Shown here in pieces: positions 1 to 9,084 of a stretch of 64,000 nucleotides of DNA. A program made the translations under genes and the position numbers. The notes below the pieces were generated by a model. That model was given only the letters and a program-made list of their open reading frames with translations. It ran no database searches and was not told the DNA's origin. The first letter of the stretch is position 1; the number at the start of each line of letters is the position of its first letter. Origin of the DNA: Lysinibacillus irui (GTDB lineage: Bacteria > Bacillota > Bacilli > Bacillales_A > Planococcaceae); NCBI RefSeq assembly GCF_028877475.1, contig NZ_CP113527.1, positions 2,721,501-2,785,500 of the forward strand. Reading direction: 5' to 3'.

Positions 1-290
1 ATTGCCAAGTTTCGTTTGTAAAAGGCATTAGATTCTTCAGCAGTTGAAAAACCTGCATATTGTCGAACTGTCCACGGACGAGCTACATACATGGTAGGGT
101 ATGGACCACGTGTATTAGGTGCAATACCAGCTACGTCGTTTAAATGTTTAGCTTCCTTAATATCTTCTTTTGTATAGATATCTTTAATTTCAATTCCTTC
201 ATTCGTCATAAATTTGTCTTCAGACGCTTGAGGTGCTTCAGTTGTTAAAACTTTTTCTATTTCTACTGCATTAAAATTTGGCTTGCTCAT
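1..290 (-). CDS. mutB: Methylmalonyl-CoA mutase large subunit, N-terminal part (gene runs off the left edge)
   Basis: Only the first 96 codons or so are in the window. The protein begins [14 protein letters not shown] and contains [20 protein letters not shown], the strongly conserved N-terminal signature of the adenosylcobalamin-dependent mutase large subunit, which isomerises (R)-methylmalonyl-CoA to succinyl-CoA. The ATG at 290 overlaps the mutA stop in an ATGA arrangement, and an AAGGAGGT Shine-Dalgarno lies 6 bases upstream (297-304), so the start is secure and the two subunits are translationally coupled. The catalytic barrel residues and the C-terminal B12-binding domain lie outside the window, so integrity of the gene cannot be judged. 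Confidence 0.93.
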   Translation of the reverse strand, partial: MSKPNFNAVEIEKVLTTEAPQASEDKFMTNEGIEIKDIYTKEDIKEAKHLNDVAGIAPNTRGPYPTMYVARPWTVRQYAGFSTAEESNAFYKRNLA

Positions 291-1990
291 CGTTGGACCT
301 CCTTCATGCTCGCGAACACAGACTGTAATTTTTCAATGATATTCTGTCCTGCGAAAATAAAGCCGTTTAAGCCATTTGCTAACCATGCTTCTTCTTCGTC
401 TTTAAATTTACCAGCAACATCTACTATCACATCTGCTGGTTTATTAGCTAAAATGGCTGGTACAAGCTCTTTTGTATCTTCATCATTACCTGCAATCACC
501 ACATATCTAGCCTCTGTTGCCTTTAGCCATGCTACTGCCTCTTCAACAGTTGTTACTGGCTCGCTTTTTTCGGGAACTAGGCCAACCGTATTTAAGAAAC
601 CAGCTACAAAATCGGCACGTGGCTTAGCGCTTTTTAATGTACCTATTGCTAGAATGCCTGTTTGGACATGGGCTGCTGTCATTTTTCCACGCAGATTTTC
701 AAATGGAATGGCGATACGCTTAATGTCAGCAAATAATGGATTTGTTTCCTGTTCAAGGGCATCGGCTGGATTAGCATAAATGTTTGTTCCAATTAATGAT
801 TGCTTGCGTGTTTCTGCAGCATTTATACGAGTTCGATAGGATTTTTCTATTTCCTCTGCCAGCTTACCAGATGCTGTGTATTCATCAATTCCACCGGCTG
901 CCTCAATTTCTAAAAATAATGCCCATGCTTCTTTCACAAAGTCCGCTGTTAACGACTCAATGAAATAAGAACCGCCTGCAGGATCAGTTACTTTCAGGAC
1001 ATTTGTTTCTTCTTTTAAAATTAATGATACATTACGGGCAATACGAATAGATTGCTCCGTAGGCTTCGTTAATACATCATGTGGATGAACAGTAAAGAGG
1101 TCGGCACCACCGATTAATCCCGAAAGCGCTTCATTTGAAGAACGCAATAAATTGACATAAACATCTAATTTAGAAAAGCTTCTTAACGATGTCTCGGCAA
1201 CTGTTGGGATTTTTACATTGTTTGACACACCATAAGCAGATGAGAACGCTTTCCAAAGTACTTTAAAAGCACGAAGTTTTGCAATCTCCGTAAAGAATTG
1301 TGTATCAATAGCAAACGAGACAAAAAACTTCTTCGAAAAGGCTTCAAAGCTATCTTCCTGCTCGGCAAATTTTGCTGCTAATGCAAGTGCATAGGCTAAT
1401 TCTTGTACTGCATTGGCACCTTCATTATGATAAACAGTTGTATCTGCACTGACTGAGCGCACGCTCGGAAAAGCACCTAAAGAAATAGGATCTTTCGAAA
1501 CAATGAATCCTTTAACTGCCTCTCGTTGATCCTCTACTATATGATCGAATACTGCTAATAATGGGTCTTTTGAATTTTGAATAGTAATTTTAAATGAATA
1601 TTCAGAGAAATATGATGCTAATTTGACCAATACTTCTTCTGTCCAAACAAAATTCACACGGCTATCAATCGTAATAATTTCATTGCCTCGTGCTAAACTA
1701 TCTTCAAGTTGAGCAAAAAAAGCTTCACTTGTATCAGCATGAATTTGCTGTGCCACCTGAAAAACTTGATTATTTTGTTGTGAACGGATTGTGGCAACTT
1801 GTAAATCAAGCTCTTCGCCAAGCTTTGCTACTAAGCTTTCTTGTGTGTAAAGTGGCTGTAGTGTAACACCTTCATTTGTTTTCGTAAATAGTGACTCAAA
1901 TGGTTTCCCTTTTAAAGCTTTGATTGCTGCATCTTGCCAGTCTGAATAGGCTGGTATTTCAAATTCAATATTTTTCATGTTGTTTGACAT
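287..1990 (-). CDS. mutA: Methylmalonyl-CoA mutase small subunit
   Basis: A 567-residue protein related to the small, structural subunit of heterodimeric methylmalonyl-CoA mutase. It shows the mutase barrel core ([16 protein letters not shown] about residues 240-255, [12 protein letters not shown] about 300-311, [13 protein letters not shown] about 336-348) and ends with a flavodoxin-like domain lacking the DxHxxG cobalamin motif, as expected for the non-catalytic chain. It overlaps mutB by 4 bases. The nearest ATG is preceded by an unusually distant SD (a GGGGGG run at about 2012-2017, roughly 18 bases away), so the true start may be a non-ATG codon a few residues upstream. It follows the bkdB terminator by about 75 bases. 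Functionally it could finish Ile/Val catabolism started by the bkd genes by turning propionyl-CoA-derived methylmalonyl-CoA into succinyl-CoA. Confidence 0.93.
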   Translation of the reverse strand: MSNNMKNIEFEIPAYSDWQDAAIKALKGKPFESLFTKTNEGVTLQPLYTQESLVAKLGEELDLQVATIRSQQNNQVFQVAQQIHADTSEAFFAQLEDSLARGNEIITIDSRVNFVWTEEVLVKLASYFSEYSFKITIQNSKDPLLAVFDHIVEDQREAVKGFIVSKDPISLGAFPSVRSVSADTTVYHNEGANAVQELAYALALAAKFAEQEDSFEAFSKKFFVSFAIDTQFFTEIAKLRAFKVLWKAFSSAYGVSNNVKIPTVAETSLRSFSKLDVYVNLLRSSNEALSGLIGGADLFTVHPHDVLTKPTEQSIRIARNVSLILKEETNVLKVTDPAGGSYFIESLTADFVKEAWALFLEIEAAGGIDEYTASGKLAEEIEKSYRTRINAAETRKQSLIGTNIYANPADALEQETNPLFADIKRIAIPFENLRGKMTAAHVQTGILAIGTLKSAKPRADFVAGFLNTVGLVPEKSEPVTTVEEAVAWLKATEARYVVIAGNDEDTKELVPAILANKPADVIVDVAGKFKDEEEAWLANGLNGFIFAGQNIIEKLQSVFASMKEVQR

Positions 1991-2066
1991 GCGGACGCTA
2001 ATCAGCTTCCCCCCTTAGTAGTTTCTATTTGTTATTCTACATGACAAATAGCGACTCGAAAAGCAT

Positions 2067-2103
2067 AAAAAAAATCGGAAACCTTTATACAGCAGGTTTC
2101 CGA
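2067..2103 (-). terminator. Rho-independent terminator after bkdB
   Basis: Nine-base-pair stem TCGGAAACC/GGTTTCCGA (2075-2083 with 2095-2103) with an 11-base loop, followed on the minus strand by eight T residues. It closes the bkd cluster just after the bkdB stop and separates it from mutAB. Confidence 0.9.
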
Positions 2104-2110
2104 CGAGTCA

Positions 2111-3454
2111 TCAGTAGACTGACGTTGAAGATTTATTCGTATTTTCGAGTATTTCTTTTACTCTATTTAGGAATTTGCCACATACAAGTCCATCAAGTAC
2201 TCGATGATCTAATGATAAACATAAATTCACAATATCACGAGCAGCAAACATTCCACCTGGTAAAACAACTGGTTTCTTTACAATACTTTCCACTTGTAAA
2301 ATTGCTGCTTGTGGGTAATTGATAATACCCATTGATTGAACTGAGCCAAATGCTCCCGTATTATTAACTGTAAATGTACCACCTGTGATGTCATCCATTG
2401 CCAATTTTCCTGTACGAACTTTTATTGCAAGCTCATGGATTTCTTTAGCAATTCCTTTAATGGATTTCTCATCAGCGTGTTTTATAACAGGGACAAATAA
2501 GGCATCATCTGTCGCTACCGCAATCGAGATATTGATGTCATGCTTTTGGATAATTTTATCTTCTGCCCACATCGAATTCAACATTGGGAACTCCTTCAAG
2601 GCTTGAGCAACTGCTTTTACAAAGAAGGCGAAATATGTAAGATTAAAGCCTTCTTTTTGCTTAAATTCATTCTTTAAGCTATCACGGTAAGCTACTAAAT
2701 CTGTTACATCCACTTCCATCATCATCCAAGCATGTGGCGCTTCATGAACGCTTCTTACCATATTATTTGCAATGGCACGGCGCACTTTCGTCACTGGAAT
2801 TTCAATATCTCCTGGGTGAACAGGTTGTGCTGGTGCTGCTGGTTTTTCTGCTTGTTGCTGCTGAGCTGGTGCTACAGTAGCATCTGATGTTGTTTGAACA
2901 GCTGATGGTGCTGGCACGACATCATTTGCTGTTGGAATATTGCCAGTTTCAATGAGCTTAAGCAGATCTTTTCTTGTAATACGACCACCCTCGCCTGTTC
3001 CTGTTACTTGATCGAGTGCAATATCATGCTCCTGGGCAAGACGAAGAACAGCTGGTGAGTAGCGCACTTTATCCTTGCGTACTTCTTTTGGCGTAGCTGA
3101 AGGCGTAGGAGCTGGTTGAGGTGCCTCCTGCTTCTTTTGAACCCCTGCATTTAAAATAGCTGAGCTTACTGAAGATTTTTTTTCTTGAGGCGGTGGTGGT
3201 AATTCACCTTCCCCTGCTATTTCAATAGAGCATACGACGGCTCCAACTGGTAATGTTTGACCTTCTTGCGCGATAAGCTCCGTAATAACCCCTTCAAATG
3301 AGGATGGGATTTCTGCATTTACCTTATCTGTTACGACCTCTGCTAGTGGATCATATTTTTTAACTGTATCTCCAGGCTTTACAAGCCATTTTTCAATTGT
3401 ACCTTCTGTTACACTTTCACCGAGTTGAGGCATTGTAATATTTTGAACTGACAT
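2111..3454 (-). CDS. bkdB: Branched-chain 2-oxoacid dehydrogenase E2 (dihydrolipoyl acyltransferase)
   Basis: A 447-residue E2 core subunit that transfers branched-chain acyl groups from lipoyl-lysine to CoA. Domains in order: N-terminal lipoyl domain (residues 3-77; lipoylated Lys in VTDKVNAEIPS), Pro/Ala/Gln-rich linker, peripheral E1/E3-binding domain (about 131-167, YSPAVLRLAQEHDI...GEGGRITRKDLL), second long linker, and the catalytic acyltransferase domain ending with the HxxxDG motif (LDHRVLDGLVCGKFL). The ATG has SD GGGAGG 8 bases upstream. It lies 167 bases downstream of bkdAB, with a strong inverted repeat between them, and is the last gene before a terminator. Branched acyl-CoA products serve both as catabolites and as primers for iso/anteiso fatty acids. 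Confidence 0.95.
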   Translation of the reverse strand: MSVQNITMPQLGESVTEGTIEKWLVKPGDTVKKYDPLAEVVTDKVNAEIPSSFEGVITELIAQEGQTLPVGAVVCSIEIAGEGELPPPPQEKKSSVSSAILNAGVQKKQEAPQPAPTPSATPKEVRKDKVRYSPAVLRLAQEHDIALDQVTGTGEGGRITRKDLLKLIETGNIPTANDVVPAPSAVQTTSDATVAPAQQQQAEKPAAPAQPVHPGDIEIPVTKVRRAIANNMVRSVHEAPHAWMMMEVDVTDLVAYRDSLKNEFKQKEGFNLTYFAFFVKAVAQALKEFPMLNSMWAEDKIIQKHDINISIAVATDDALFVPVIKHADEKSIKGIAKEIHELAIKVRTGKLAMDDITGGTFTVNNTGAFGSVQSMGIINYPQAAILQVESIVKKPVVLPGGMFAARDIVNLCLSLDHRVLDGLVCGKFLNRVKEILENTNKSSTSVY

Positions 3455-3536
3455 CCTTTATTCCTCCCATCAATTAAGCCTAGGCGTCATTGTATCTAAT
3501 GTCGCGCTAAATCATAAAACATAGATAGGCAACAAG

Positions 3537-3574
3537 ACAGATTTTGACTATTTTATGATCAAGTCAAAATCTGT
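3537..3574 (-). other. Intercistronic stem-loop between bkdAB and bkdB
   Basis: A perfect 13-bp inverted repeat, ACAGATTTTGACT/AGTCAAAATCTGT (3537-3549 with 3562-3574), around a 12-base loop. There is no clean T-run on the minus strand, so it looks more like an mRNA-stabilising or attenuating hairpin within the bkd transcript than a full terminator. Confidence 0.6.
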
Positions 3575-3621
3575 ACTTCCGTCTAAGGCTTTCATTTTTT
3601 TAAACAGCCTTGTGTGATTTA

Positions 3622-4605
3622 CTAAAATGCCGCAAGTTCTCGCATTGCACGTTCAACTTTTTCAGGATTAATCATAAAATATTTCTCCATTGTTGGTGCA
3701 TATGGCATAGCTGGCACATCAGGTCCTGCTAGACGTTGAATTGGTGCATCAAGCTCAAATAAACAATGTTCTGCAATAATTGCTGCAACTTCACTCATGA
3801 TACTACCTTCTTTATTATCCTCTGTAACAAGTAAAACTTTTCCTGTTTTACTTGCTGCTTCAATAATCGCCTCTTTATCAAGTGGATAAACAGTACGTAG
3901 ATCAAGAATATGAGCAGAAATACCATCAGCAGCAAGACGTTCCGCTGCTTGTAGAGCAAAATGTACAGCTAAACCATAGGTAATAACTGTTACATCATCC
4001 CCTTCACGTTTCACATCTGCCTTACCAATAGGTAATGTGTAATCGTCTAATGGTACTTCACCTTTAATTAAACGGTACGCACGTTTATGTTCGAAAAATA
4101 ATACCGGATCCTCATCACGAATAGCTGCTTTCAGCAGGCCCTTTGCATCATAGGGTGTTGATGGAATGACAATTTTCAAACCAGGTGTACCAGCAAAAAG
4201 TGCTTCTACAGATTGTGAATGATAAAGCGCCCCATGAATGCCACCGCCAAATGGTGCACGGATGACCATTGGACATGACCAGTCATTATTAGAACGGTAA
4301 CGAATTTTAGCTGCCTCCGAGACGATTTGGTTAACAGCTGGCATAATGAAATCGGCAAATTGCATTTCAGCGATTGGACGCATGCCATACATCGCAGCCC
4401 CGATACCTACCCCAGCTATAGCACTTTCTGCAAGAGGTGTATCAAGGACGCGGTATTCACCAAACTGATCATACAGACCCGTAGTTGCTTTAAATACACC
4501 GCCCTTACGACCAACATCCTCCCCTAAAATGAAAACACGTTCATCACGTTCCATCTCTTCCTTCATTGCCAATGTAATCGCATCAATATAAGACATTACT
4601 GCCAT
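3622..4605 (-). CDS. bkdAB: Branched-chain 2-oxoacid dehydrogenase E1 beta subunit
   Basis: A 327-residue transketolase-like beta chain of the thiamine-diphosphate E1 component, which decarboxylates 2-oxo acids derived from Leu, Ile and Val. The N-terminal pyrimidine-binding domain contains the FILGEDVGRKGGVF motif (about 25-38) and the LAESAIAGVGIGAA helix; the C-terminal transketolase domain (about 200-325) contains VLLVTEDNKEGS. Length is normal for the family. Its ATG overlaps the bkdAA stop by one base (TAATG), with GGAGGTG inside the bkdAA end, so alpha and beta are coupled in translation. Identification as branched-chain rather than pyruvate dehydrogenase rests mainly on the neighbours bcd and lpdV. 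Confidence 0.94.
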   Translation of the reverse strand: MAVMSYIDAITLAMKEEMERDERVFILGEDVGRKGGVFKATTGLYDQFGEYRVLDTPLAESAIAGVGIGAAMYGMRPIAEMQFADFIMPAVNQIVSEAAKIRYRSNNDWSCPMVIRAPFGGGIHGALYHSQSVEALFAGTPGLKIVIPSTPYDAKGLLKAAIRDEDPVLFFEHKRAYRLIKGEVPLDDYTLPIGKADVKREGDDVTVITYGLAVHFALQAAERLAADGISAHILDLRTVYPLDKEAIIEAASKTGKVLLVTEDNKEGSIMSEVAAIIAEHCLFELDAPIQRLAGPDVPAMPYAPTMEKYFMINPEKVERAMRELAAF

Positions 4606-5621
4606 TACACGTCACCTCCGTCCACTGGTGCATAAACATATTTAAGTGCATGCTCTGGTTGTGCATATGGAGCCGCTTCTGCATAATCTGTTGCTTCATT
4701 AACTTCAGCCATAACACGCTCTTCAATTTCAGTTCGTATTGCTTCTGTCATAACGCCAGCATCCATTAAATACTTTTCGAATAATAGAATCGGATCTTTA
4801 GCCTTACCTTCAGCAATATCTTCAGCCGTACGATATTGACGGTCATCATCATCTGATGAATGGGCTGTTAAACGATATGTTACCGTTTCAATTAAGCTTG
4901 GCCCTTCCCCATTACGTGCGCGGTCTGCGGCTTCTTTCACCACTTTATACACTTGTAACGGATTTTTCCCATCAACTGTCACTCCAGGCATTCCGTAGCC
5001 AATTCCACGATCAGATACTTTGGCACAGCCTAATTGACGTTCTACGGGTACTGAAATAGCATATTGATTGTTTTCTACCATAATAATAACTGGTAGCTTA
5101 TGAACACCTGCAAAGTTTGCTCCTTCATGGAAGTCCCCTTGATTGGATGAGCCTTCACCAAGCGTAACGAAAGAAACAAAATCTTCTTTTTGTAGACGTC
5201 CAGCCAGTGCAACACCAACTGCATGTGGAACTTGCGTTGTAACAGGAGATGACCCTGTTAAAATACGATTTTTCTTTTGACCAAAGTGACCTGGCATTTG
5301 ACGACCACCAGAGTTTGGATCTTCTGCTTTTGCAAAAGCAGACAACATCAATTCTTTTGGTGTCATTCCAAAATGTAATACAACACCCATATCACGATAA
5401 TAAGGTGCGATATAATCCTTGTTTTTATCAAGTGCAAAGGCTGCTCCTACTTGTGCGGCCTCCTGCCCTTGACAGGAAATAACAAACGGAATTTTACCAG
5501 AACGGTTTAATAACCACATACGCTCATCTAATCTTCTGGCCATTAACATTGTTTCGAACATAGCAAGTACATCTTCATTTGACAAACCTAATTCTTCATG
5601 TTTGATTTGAACATCTTGCAT
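4605..5621 (-). CDS. bkdAA: Branched-chain 2-oxoacid dehydrogenase E1 alpha subunit
   Basis: A 338-residue alpha subunit of the E1 component. It contains the thiamine-diphosphate binding region GEGSSNQGDFHEG (about 155-167) running into the ENNQYAIS motif (about 182-189), and an intact phosphorylation-loop-like segment YRLTAHSSDDD (about 248-258). A well placed SD (AAAGGGGTG, 5 bases upstream) supports the ATG at 5621. It is 86 bases downstream of lpdV and overlaps bkdAB by one base, so the E3-E1a-E1b genes form a tight operon. Confidence 0.95.
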   Translation of the reverse strand: MQDVQIKHEELGLSNEDVLAMFETMLMARRLDERMWLLNRSGKIPFVISCQGQEAAQVGAAFALDKNKDYIAPYYRDMGVVLHFGMTPKELMLSAFAKAEDPNSGGRQMPGHFGQKKNRILTGSSPVTTQVPHAVGVALAGRLQKEDFVSFVTLGEGSSNQGDFHEGANFAGVHKLPVIIMVENNQYAISVPVERQLGCAKVSDRGIGYGMPGVTVDGKNPLQVYKVVKEAADRARNGEGPSLIETVTYRLTAHSSDDDDRQYRTAEDIAEGKAKDPILLFEKYLMDAGVMTEAIRTEIEERVMAEVNEATDYAEAAPYAQPEHALKYVYAPVDGGDV

Positions 5622-5707
5622 ACGAACACCCCTTTCGTATTATAGAGAAATAACTATCTTATCCTATATCCCCACTTTTGGATAGTTTAGCTAAGAAATT
5701 CAGAAAA

Positions 5708-7135
5708 TTAAAAATGGATAGCACGATCATCTACTGCCAAAGCAGATTCCACTAAAACCTCATTTAAGGATGGATGTGGATGAATAGCCTGACTAATTTC
5801 CCAAGGTGTGGCATCCAATAATTTCGCTAACGATGCTTCCCCAATTAAATCTGTTACATGCGGTCCTACCATATGAATACCTAAAATATCATCTGTTTCT
5901 TTATCAGCGATTATTTTGACAAAGCCCTCAGTCTCTCCATTTACAAGAGCCTTACCAATGGCCTTAAACGGAAACTTACCGATTTTTAAAGAATGGCCAT
6001 GCTCTTTTGCAGCACCTTCTGTTAAACCAATGCTTGCAACCTCTGGATAAGAATAAACGCATTTCGGTACATTGAGAGCATCCAATGTCTTTGTTTTACC
6101 TGTCGCTATGTGCTCAATGGCTGATAGACCTTCATGAGAGGCAACATGTGCTAATTGTAAGCCACCAATGACATCTCCAATGGCATACATATGGGATTCC
6201 TTTGTTTGATAAGAATCATTCACTTTAATAAAGCCGTTTTCAACTTCGATTTCCGTATTTTCTAACCCGATACCTTGCGTATTCGCTTCACGTCCTACAC
6301 AAAGTAATAATTTATCCGCCTCAAATATTTCTTCCTGATCATTCACTTTCGCCGAAATGAAAACGTTATCATTTTCAATTTTGAAGGTAGTAGTATCTAA
6401 TCGAGCATTCGTAACGATCCGAACACCTCGTTTTTCAAGTTGCTTCGTCACTTCTTTTACAACGTCTGCATCTTCTGCAGGTAAAATAGATGGACCATAT
6501 TCTACAACCGTTACATATACACCAAAATCACAAAGCATAGATGCCCACTCAATGCCAATTACTCCGCCACCGACGATTAATAATGATTTTGGCAAGCTTG
6601 CTAACTCTAAGGCATGATCTGAATTTAGTACGTATTGCCCATCAACTGTTAAACCGGCCATCCCTCGAGGCTTCGAGCCAGTTGCGATCACAACATTTGT
6701 AGGAACAAGCATTTCATTCTCATCACCATTGGACATTTCAACAGAAATTGTGCCTGGCATTGGTGAGAAAATAGATGGTCCTAAAATTCGCCCTGTGCCG
6801 TGATAAACATCTATTTTGCCTTTTTTCATCAGTGTATTCACACCTTGGCTTAATTGCTCTACGATTGCTTGTTTTCTAGCTTGAACTTTGTCAAATTGAA
6901 GTGTCACGCCTGCAATATCGACACCATATTCACTAGCCGTTTTATTGGCCATTCGATATACTTCTGCACTTCGAAGTAAGGCTTTACTCGGAATACAGCC
7001 TTTATGCAAGCAGGTACCACCTAAACGCTCACGTTCAACAATTGCTGTTTTCAAACCTAGCTGCGCAGCTCGGATGGCTGCAACATATCCGCCGGTACCG
7101 CCACCTAGAATGACAACATCATAATTTTGAGCCAT
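5708..7135 (-). CDS. lpdV: Dihydrolipoyl dehydrogenase (E3) of the branched-chain complex
   Basis: A 475-residue FAD-dependent disulfide oxidoreductase that reoxidises dihydrolipoyl-E2 with NAD+. Visible features: FAD-binding ILGGGTGGYVAAIRAAQLG (about 10-28), the redox disulfide GGTCLHKGCIPSKALL (about 39-54), the NAD-binding LLIVGGGVIGIEWASM (about 185-200), and the C-terminal dimerisation domain with the catalytic His-Glu pair in HPHPSLNEVLVES. The start has SD AAGGGGG 7 bases away. It is the only E3 gene in the window, and its position between bcd and bkdAA matches the B. subtilis bkd operon. Confidence 0.95.
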   Translation of the reverse strand: MAQNYDVVILGGGTGGYVAAIRAAQLGLKTAIVERERLGGTCLHKGCIPSKALLRSAEVYRMANKTASEYGVDIAGVTLQFDKVQARKQAIVEQLSQGVNTLMKKGKIDVYHGTGRILGPSIFSPMPGTISVEMSNGDENEMLVPTNVVIATGSKPRGMAGLTVDGQYVLNSDHALELASLPKSLLIVGGGVIGIEWASMLCDFGVYVTVVEYGPSILPAEDADVVKEVTKQLEKRGVRIVTNARLDTTTFKIENDNVFISAKVNDQEEIFEADKLLLCVGREANTQGIGLENTEIEVENGFIKVNDSYQTKESHMYAIGDVIGGLQLAHVASHEGLSAIEHIATGKTKTLDALNVPKCVYSYPEVASIGLTEGAAKEHGHSLKIGKFPFKAIGKALVNGETEGFVKIIADKETDDILGIHMVGPHVTDLIGEASLAKLLDATPWEISQAIHPHPSLNEVLVESALAVDDRAIHF

Positions 7136-7318
7136 GTTTATTCCCCCTTTTGAGAAAAGTGCTAAAGTCTCTATTTACTTAACAATCACTTTGCCAATTT
7201 TTTAACGTCCGTTTTTGCTACAGAAAAACTTTAGCTTCACTTTATTCATGGTCTTTTTTCTTGTTGAAAATTAGAAGAAGTCGACAATGCGACTTCTATA
7301 ATGTTTTTACTGTGTCTA

Positions 7319-8413
7319 TTAGCGACCGTGTAAAATATTTTTTTCATTTTTTAAGAATTGGCTACGAGATTTTGCTACGCGAGCAATGCGTTCCTCTGCT
7401 AAGCGATTCGCTGCCACATATGTTGGAATGCCATCTCGTTTTGAAATCGCAAAGATTTTTTCAATACTATCATAAATTCCATCCACGCGTTTCATTGCAC
7501 GTTCACGATTATAACCATATAATTCATCTGCAACGTTAATAACGCCACCAGCATTGATAACATAGTCTGGCGCATAAACAATACCTAATTCATGTAGATA
7601 GTCACCATGACGTGAATCTTTTAATTGGTTATTAGCAGAACCAGCAATTACTTTGGCTTTTAATTGTGGAATTGTTTCATCATTTAAAATGGCACCTAAA
7701 GCACAAGGTGAGAAAATATCAACTTCCTGTGCATATATTTCGTCTGGTGCTACAGCCATCGCATCAAAGTCATTGACAACTCGGTCAATTGCAGCTTGAT
7801 TGATATCTGTTACAACAAGTTTTGCCCCTTCATTATGTAAATACTCGCAAAGCTTGTAGGCTACATTTCCTAGACCTTGTACAGAAATTTTTAATCCTTC
7901 TAATGAATCGGAACCGAATGCTTCTTTTGCAGCCGCTTTCATACCACGGTAAACCCCATAAGCTGTTACAGGTGATGGATTACCTGAAGAACCGAATGCA
8001 GGAGAAATTCCTGTTACATAATTTGTTTCCTCATGGATTAAATCCATATCTGAAACAGTTGTACCTACATCTTCAGCAGTAATATAACGTCCATTTAATC
8101 CTTGGATGAAACGACCTAACGCACGGAACATTTCTTCGTTTTTATCTTTAAATGGGTCTCCAATAATAACCGTTTTTCCACCGCCAAGGTTTAAACCAGC
8201 TGCAGCATTTTTGTAAGTCATTCCTCGTGCTAAACGCAACGCATCTTCAATAGCATTTTCTTCCGATGCATATGTCCACATTCGTGCTCCACCTAGTGCT
8301 GGTCCTAGTGTTGTATCATGGATAGCGATAACCGCTTTTAACCCTGATGCTTCATCTTGGCAAAATACCAATTGTTCATAATCATACTTTTCCATATACT
8401 TGAAGATTTCCAT
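7319..8413 (-). CDS. bcd: Leucine (branched-chain amino acid) dehydrogenase
   Basis: A 364-residue member of the Glu/Leu/Phe/Val dehydrogenase family. It deaminates Leu, Ile and Val with NAD+ to the 2-oxo acids used by the Bkd complex. The catalytic Lys is in the glycine-rich [15 protein letters not shown] segment (about 74-88), and the Rossmann fold shows [16 protein letters not shown] (about 176-191). I chose the internal ATG ([14 protein letters not shown]) because AAAGGGGCGAG sits directly upstream and the length then matches the family; the longer reading frame to 8458 has no such support. It is the first gene of the cluster. Unlike B. subtilis, no ptb, buk or bkdR is present next to it. 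Confidence 0.94.
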   Translation of the reverse strand: MEIFKYMEKYDYEQLVFCQDEASGLKAVIAIHDTTLGPALGGARMWTYASEENAIEDALRLARGMTYKNAAAGLNLGGGKTVIIGDPFKDKNEEMFRALGRFIQGLNGRYITAEDVGTTVSDMDLIHEETNYVTGISPAFGSSGNPSPVTAYGVYRGMKAAAKEAFGSDSLEGLKISVQGLGNVAYKLCEYLHNEGAKLVVTDINQAAIDRVVNDFDAMAVAPDEIYAQEVDIFSPCALGAILNDETIPQLKAKVIAGSANNQLKDSRHGDYLHELGIVYAPDYVINAGGVINVADELYGYNRERAMKRVDGIYDSIEKIFAISKRDGIPTYVAANRLAEERIARVAKSRSQFLKNEKNILHGR

Positions 8414-8798
8414 GAAACTCGCCCCTTTGCTTTGGAAAGTGCATCCCCAAATGCCCATCCCATCATGTTTTGTCTAACAATCTATTCCTCTTAGCGTTAT
8501 CTCTTAACTAGCTCTGAACCCCTCTTATTCAGTAGGTGTTTAGACCCCAATGCTTGAAGAAAAAATTGTTTAGTAATGGATAATATTGCTCCACTTATTT
8601 TTACAATACTGACAAATTCACAATTTCGCAACTATTATTACATATTCTTATTTAAGTAAGAATTTTCTAAACATTCAGTTACAAATGCTACTTTCTGTCC
8701 CTCCTCGTTTTTATGCGAAAATATTATATTCGTTTCTACCTTCCTTGACATTCCACCATCCACAGGTACAATTAATCATAGGAATAAGGAGGGGTAGT
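8414..8798. other. Divergent intergenic region bcd/yqzF
   Basis: A 385-base AT-rich non-coding stretch that must hold the promoters of bcd (leftward) and yqzF (rightward). I see a CodY-like motif at 8661-8675 but no -12/-24 (SigL) element of the TGGCAC-N5-TTGCA type, which B. subtilis uses for its bkd operon. No convincing small gene or RNA structure was seen. Confidence 0.5.
8661..8675. promoter_or_regulatory. CodY-box-like motif upstream of bcd/bkd
   Basis: The sequence AATTTTCTAAACATT matches 13 of 15 positions of the CodY consensus AATTTTCWGAAAATT. CodY represses branched-chain amino acid catabolism when Ile/Leu/Val and GTP are abundant in B. subtilis, so the location is sensible, but it lies about 250 bases from the bcd start and such AT-rich motifs arise by chance. 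Confidence 0.35.
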
Positions 8799-9035
8799 AT
8801 GGCCCGTTTAGCTGCATTTATTGTAATGCTTATTCCAGGTCTTATGGCTGCAGGTGGCATTAAATTTATGCGTGATACATTATTTGGTAAGCTTATTTCG
8901 CCATTCCCATTTTTATGGCTACAATTTGTAGTTGGTGTTATATTCTTCGTGATAGGCTTTGGTTTTTTCGCAGGATTTTTACTACATCGCGACAGAAAAA
9001 ATGGAAAAGTAGCACCACGCTTCCAAAAGAAATAA
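8799..9035 (+). CDS. yqzF: YqzF-like small membrane protein (DUF2627)
   Basis: A 78-residue protein with two predicted membrane helices (about residues 3-20 and 38-62) and a basic C-terminal tail (HRDRKNGKVAPRFQKK). The segments IKFMRDTLFG and SPFPFLWLQF match B. subtilis YqzF as I remember it. The ATG at 8799 is chosen because AAGGAGGGG lies just upstream; the longer frame to 8685 is not supported. Transcribed away from bcd and facing the yqiK-like gene, with a shared bidirectional terminator. Function unknown. Confidence 0.85.
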   Translation: MARLAAFIVMLIPGLMAAGGIKFMRDTLFGKLISPFPFLWLQFVVGVIFFVIGFGFFAGFLLHRDRKNGKVAPRFQKK

Positions 9036-9084
9036 AAATAGCTATCCAAATAAGTCACACTCGACTTACTGGATAGCTATTTTT
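9034..9084. terminator. Bidirectional terminator between yqzF and the GDPD gene
   Basis: Inverted repeat AAAAATAGCTATCCA/TGGATAGCTATTTTT, giving a T-run on either strand. It starts at the yqzF stop and ends at the stop codon of the convergent phosphodiesterase gene. Confidence 0.88.

Noticed and set aside
306..779. 157-residue plus-strand ORF inside mutA
   Set aside because: Antisense shadow of a clearly coding gene; no SD and no protein family pattern.
8414..8798. SigL (-12/-24) promoter for bkd
   Set aside because: No TGGCAC-N5-TTGC element found on the minus strand, and no BkdR-like gene nearby.
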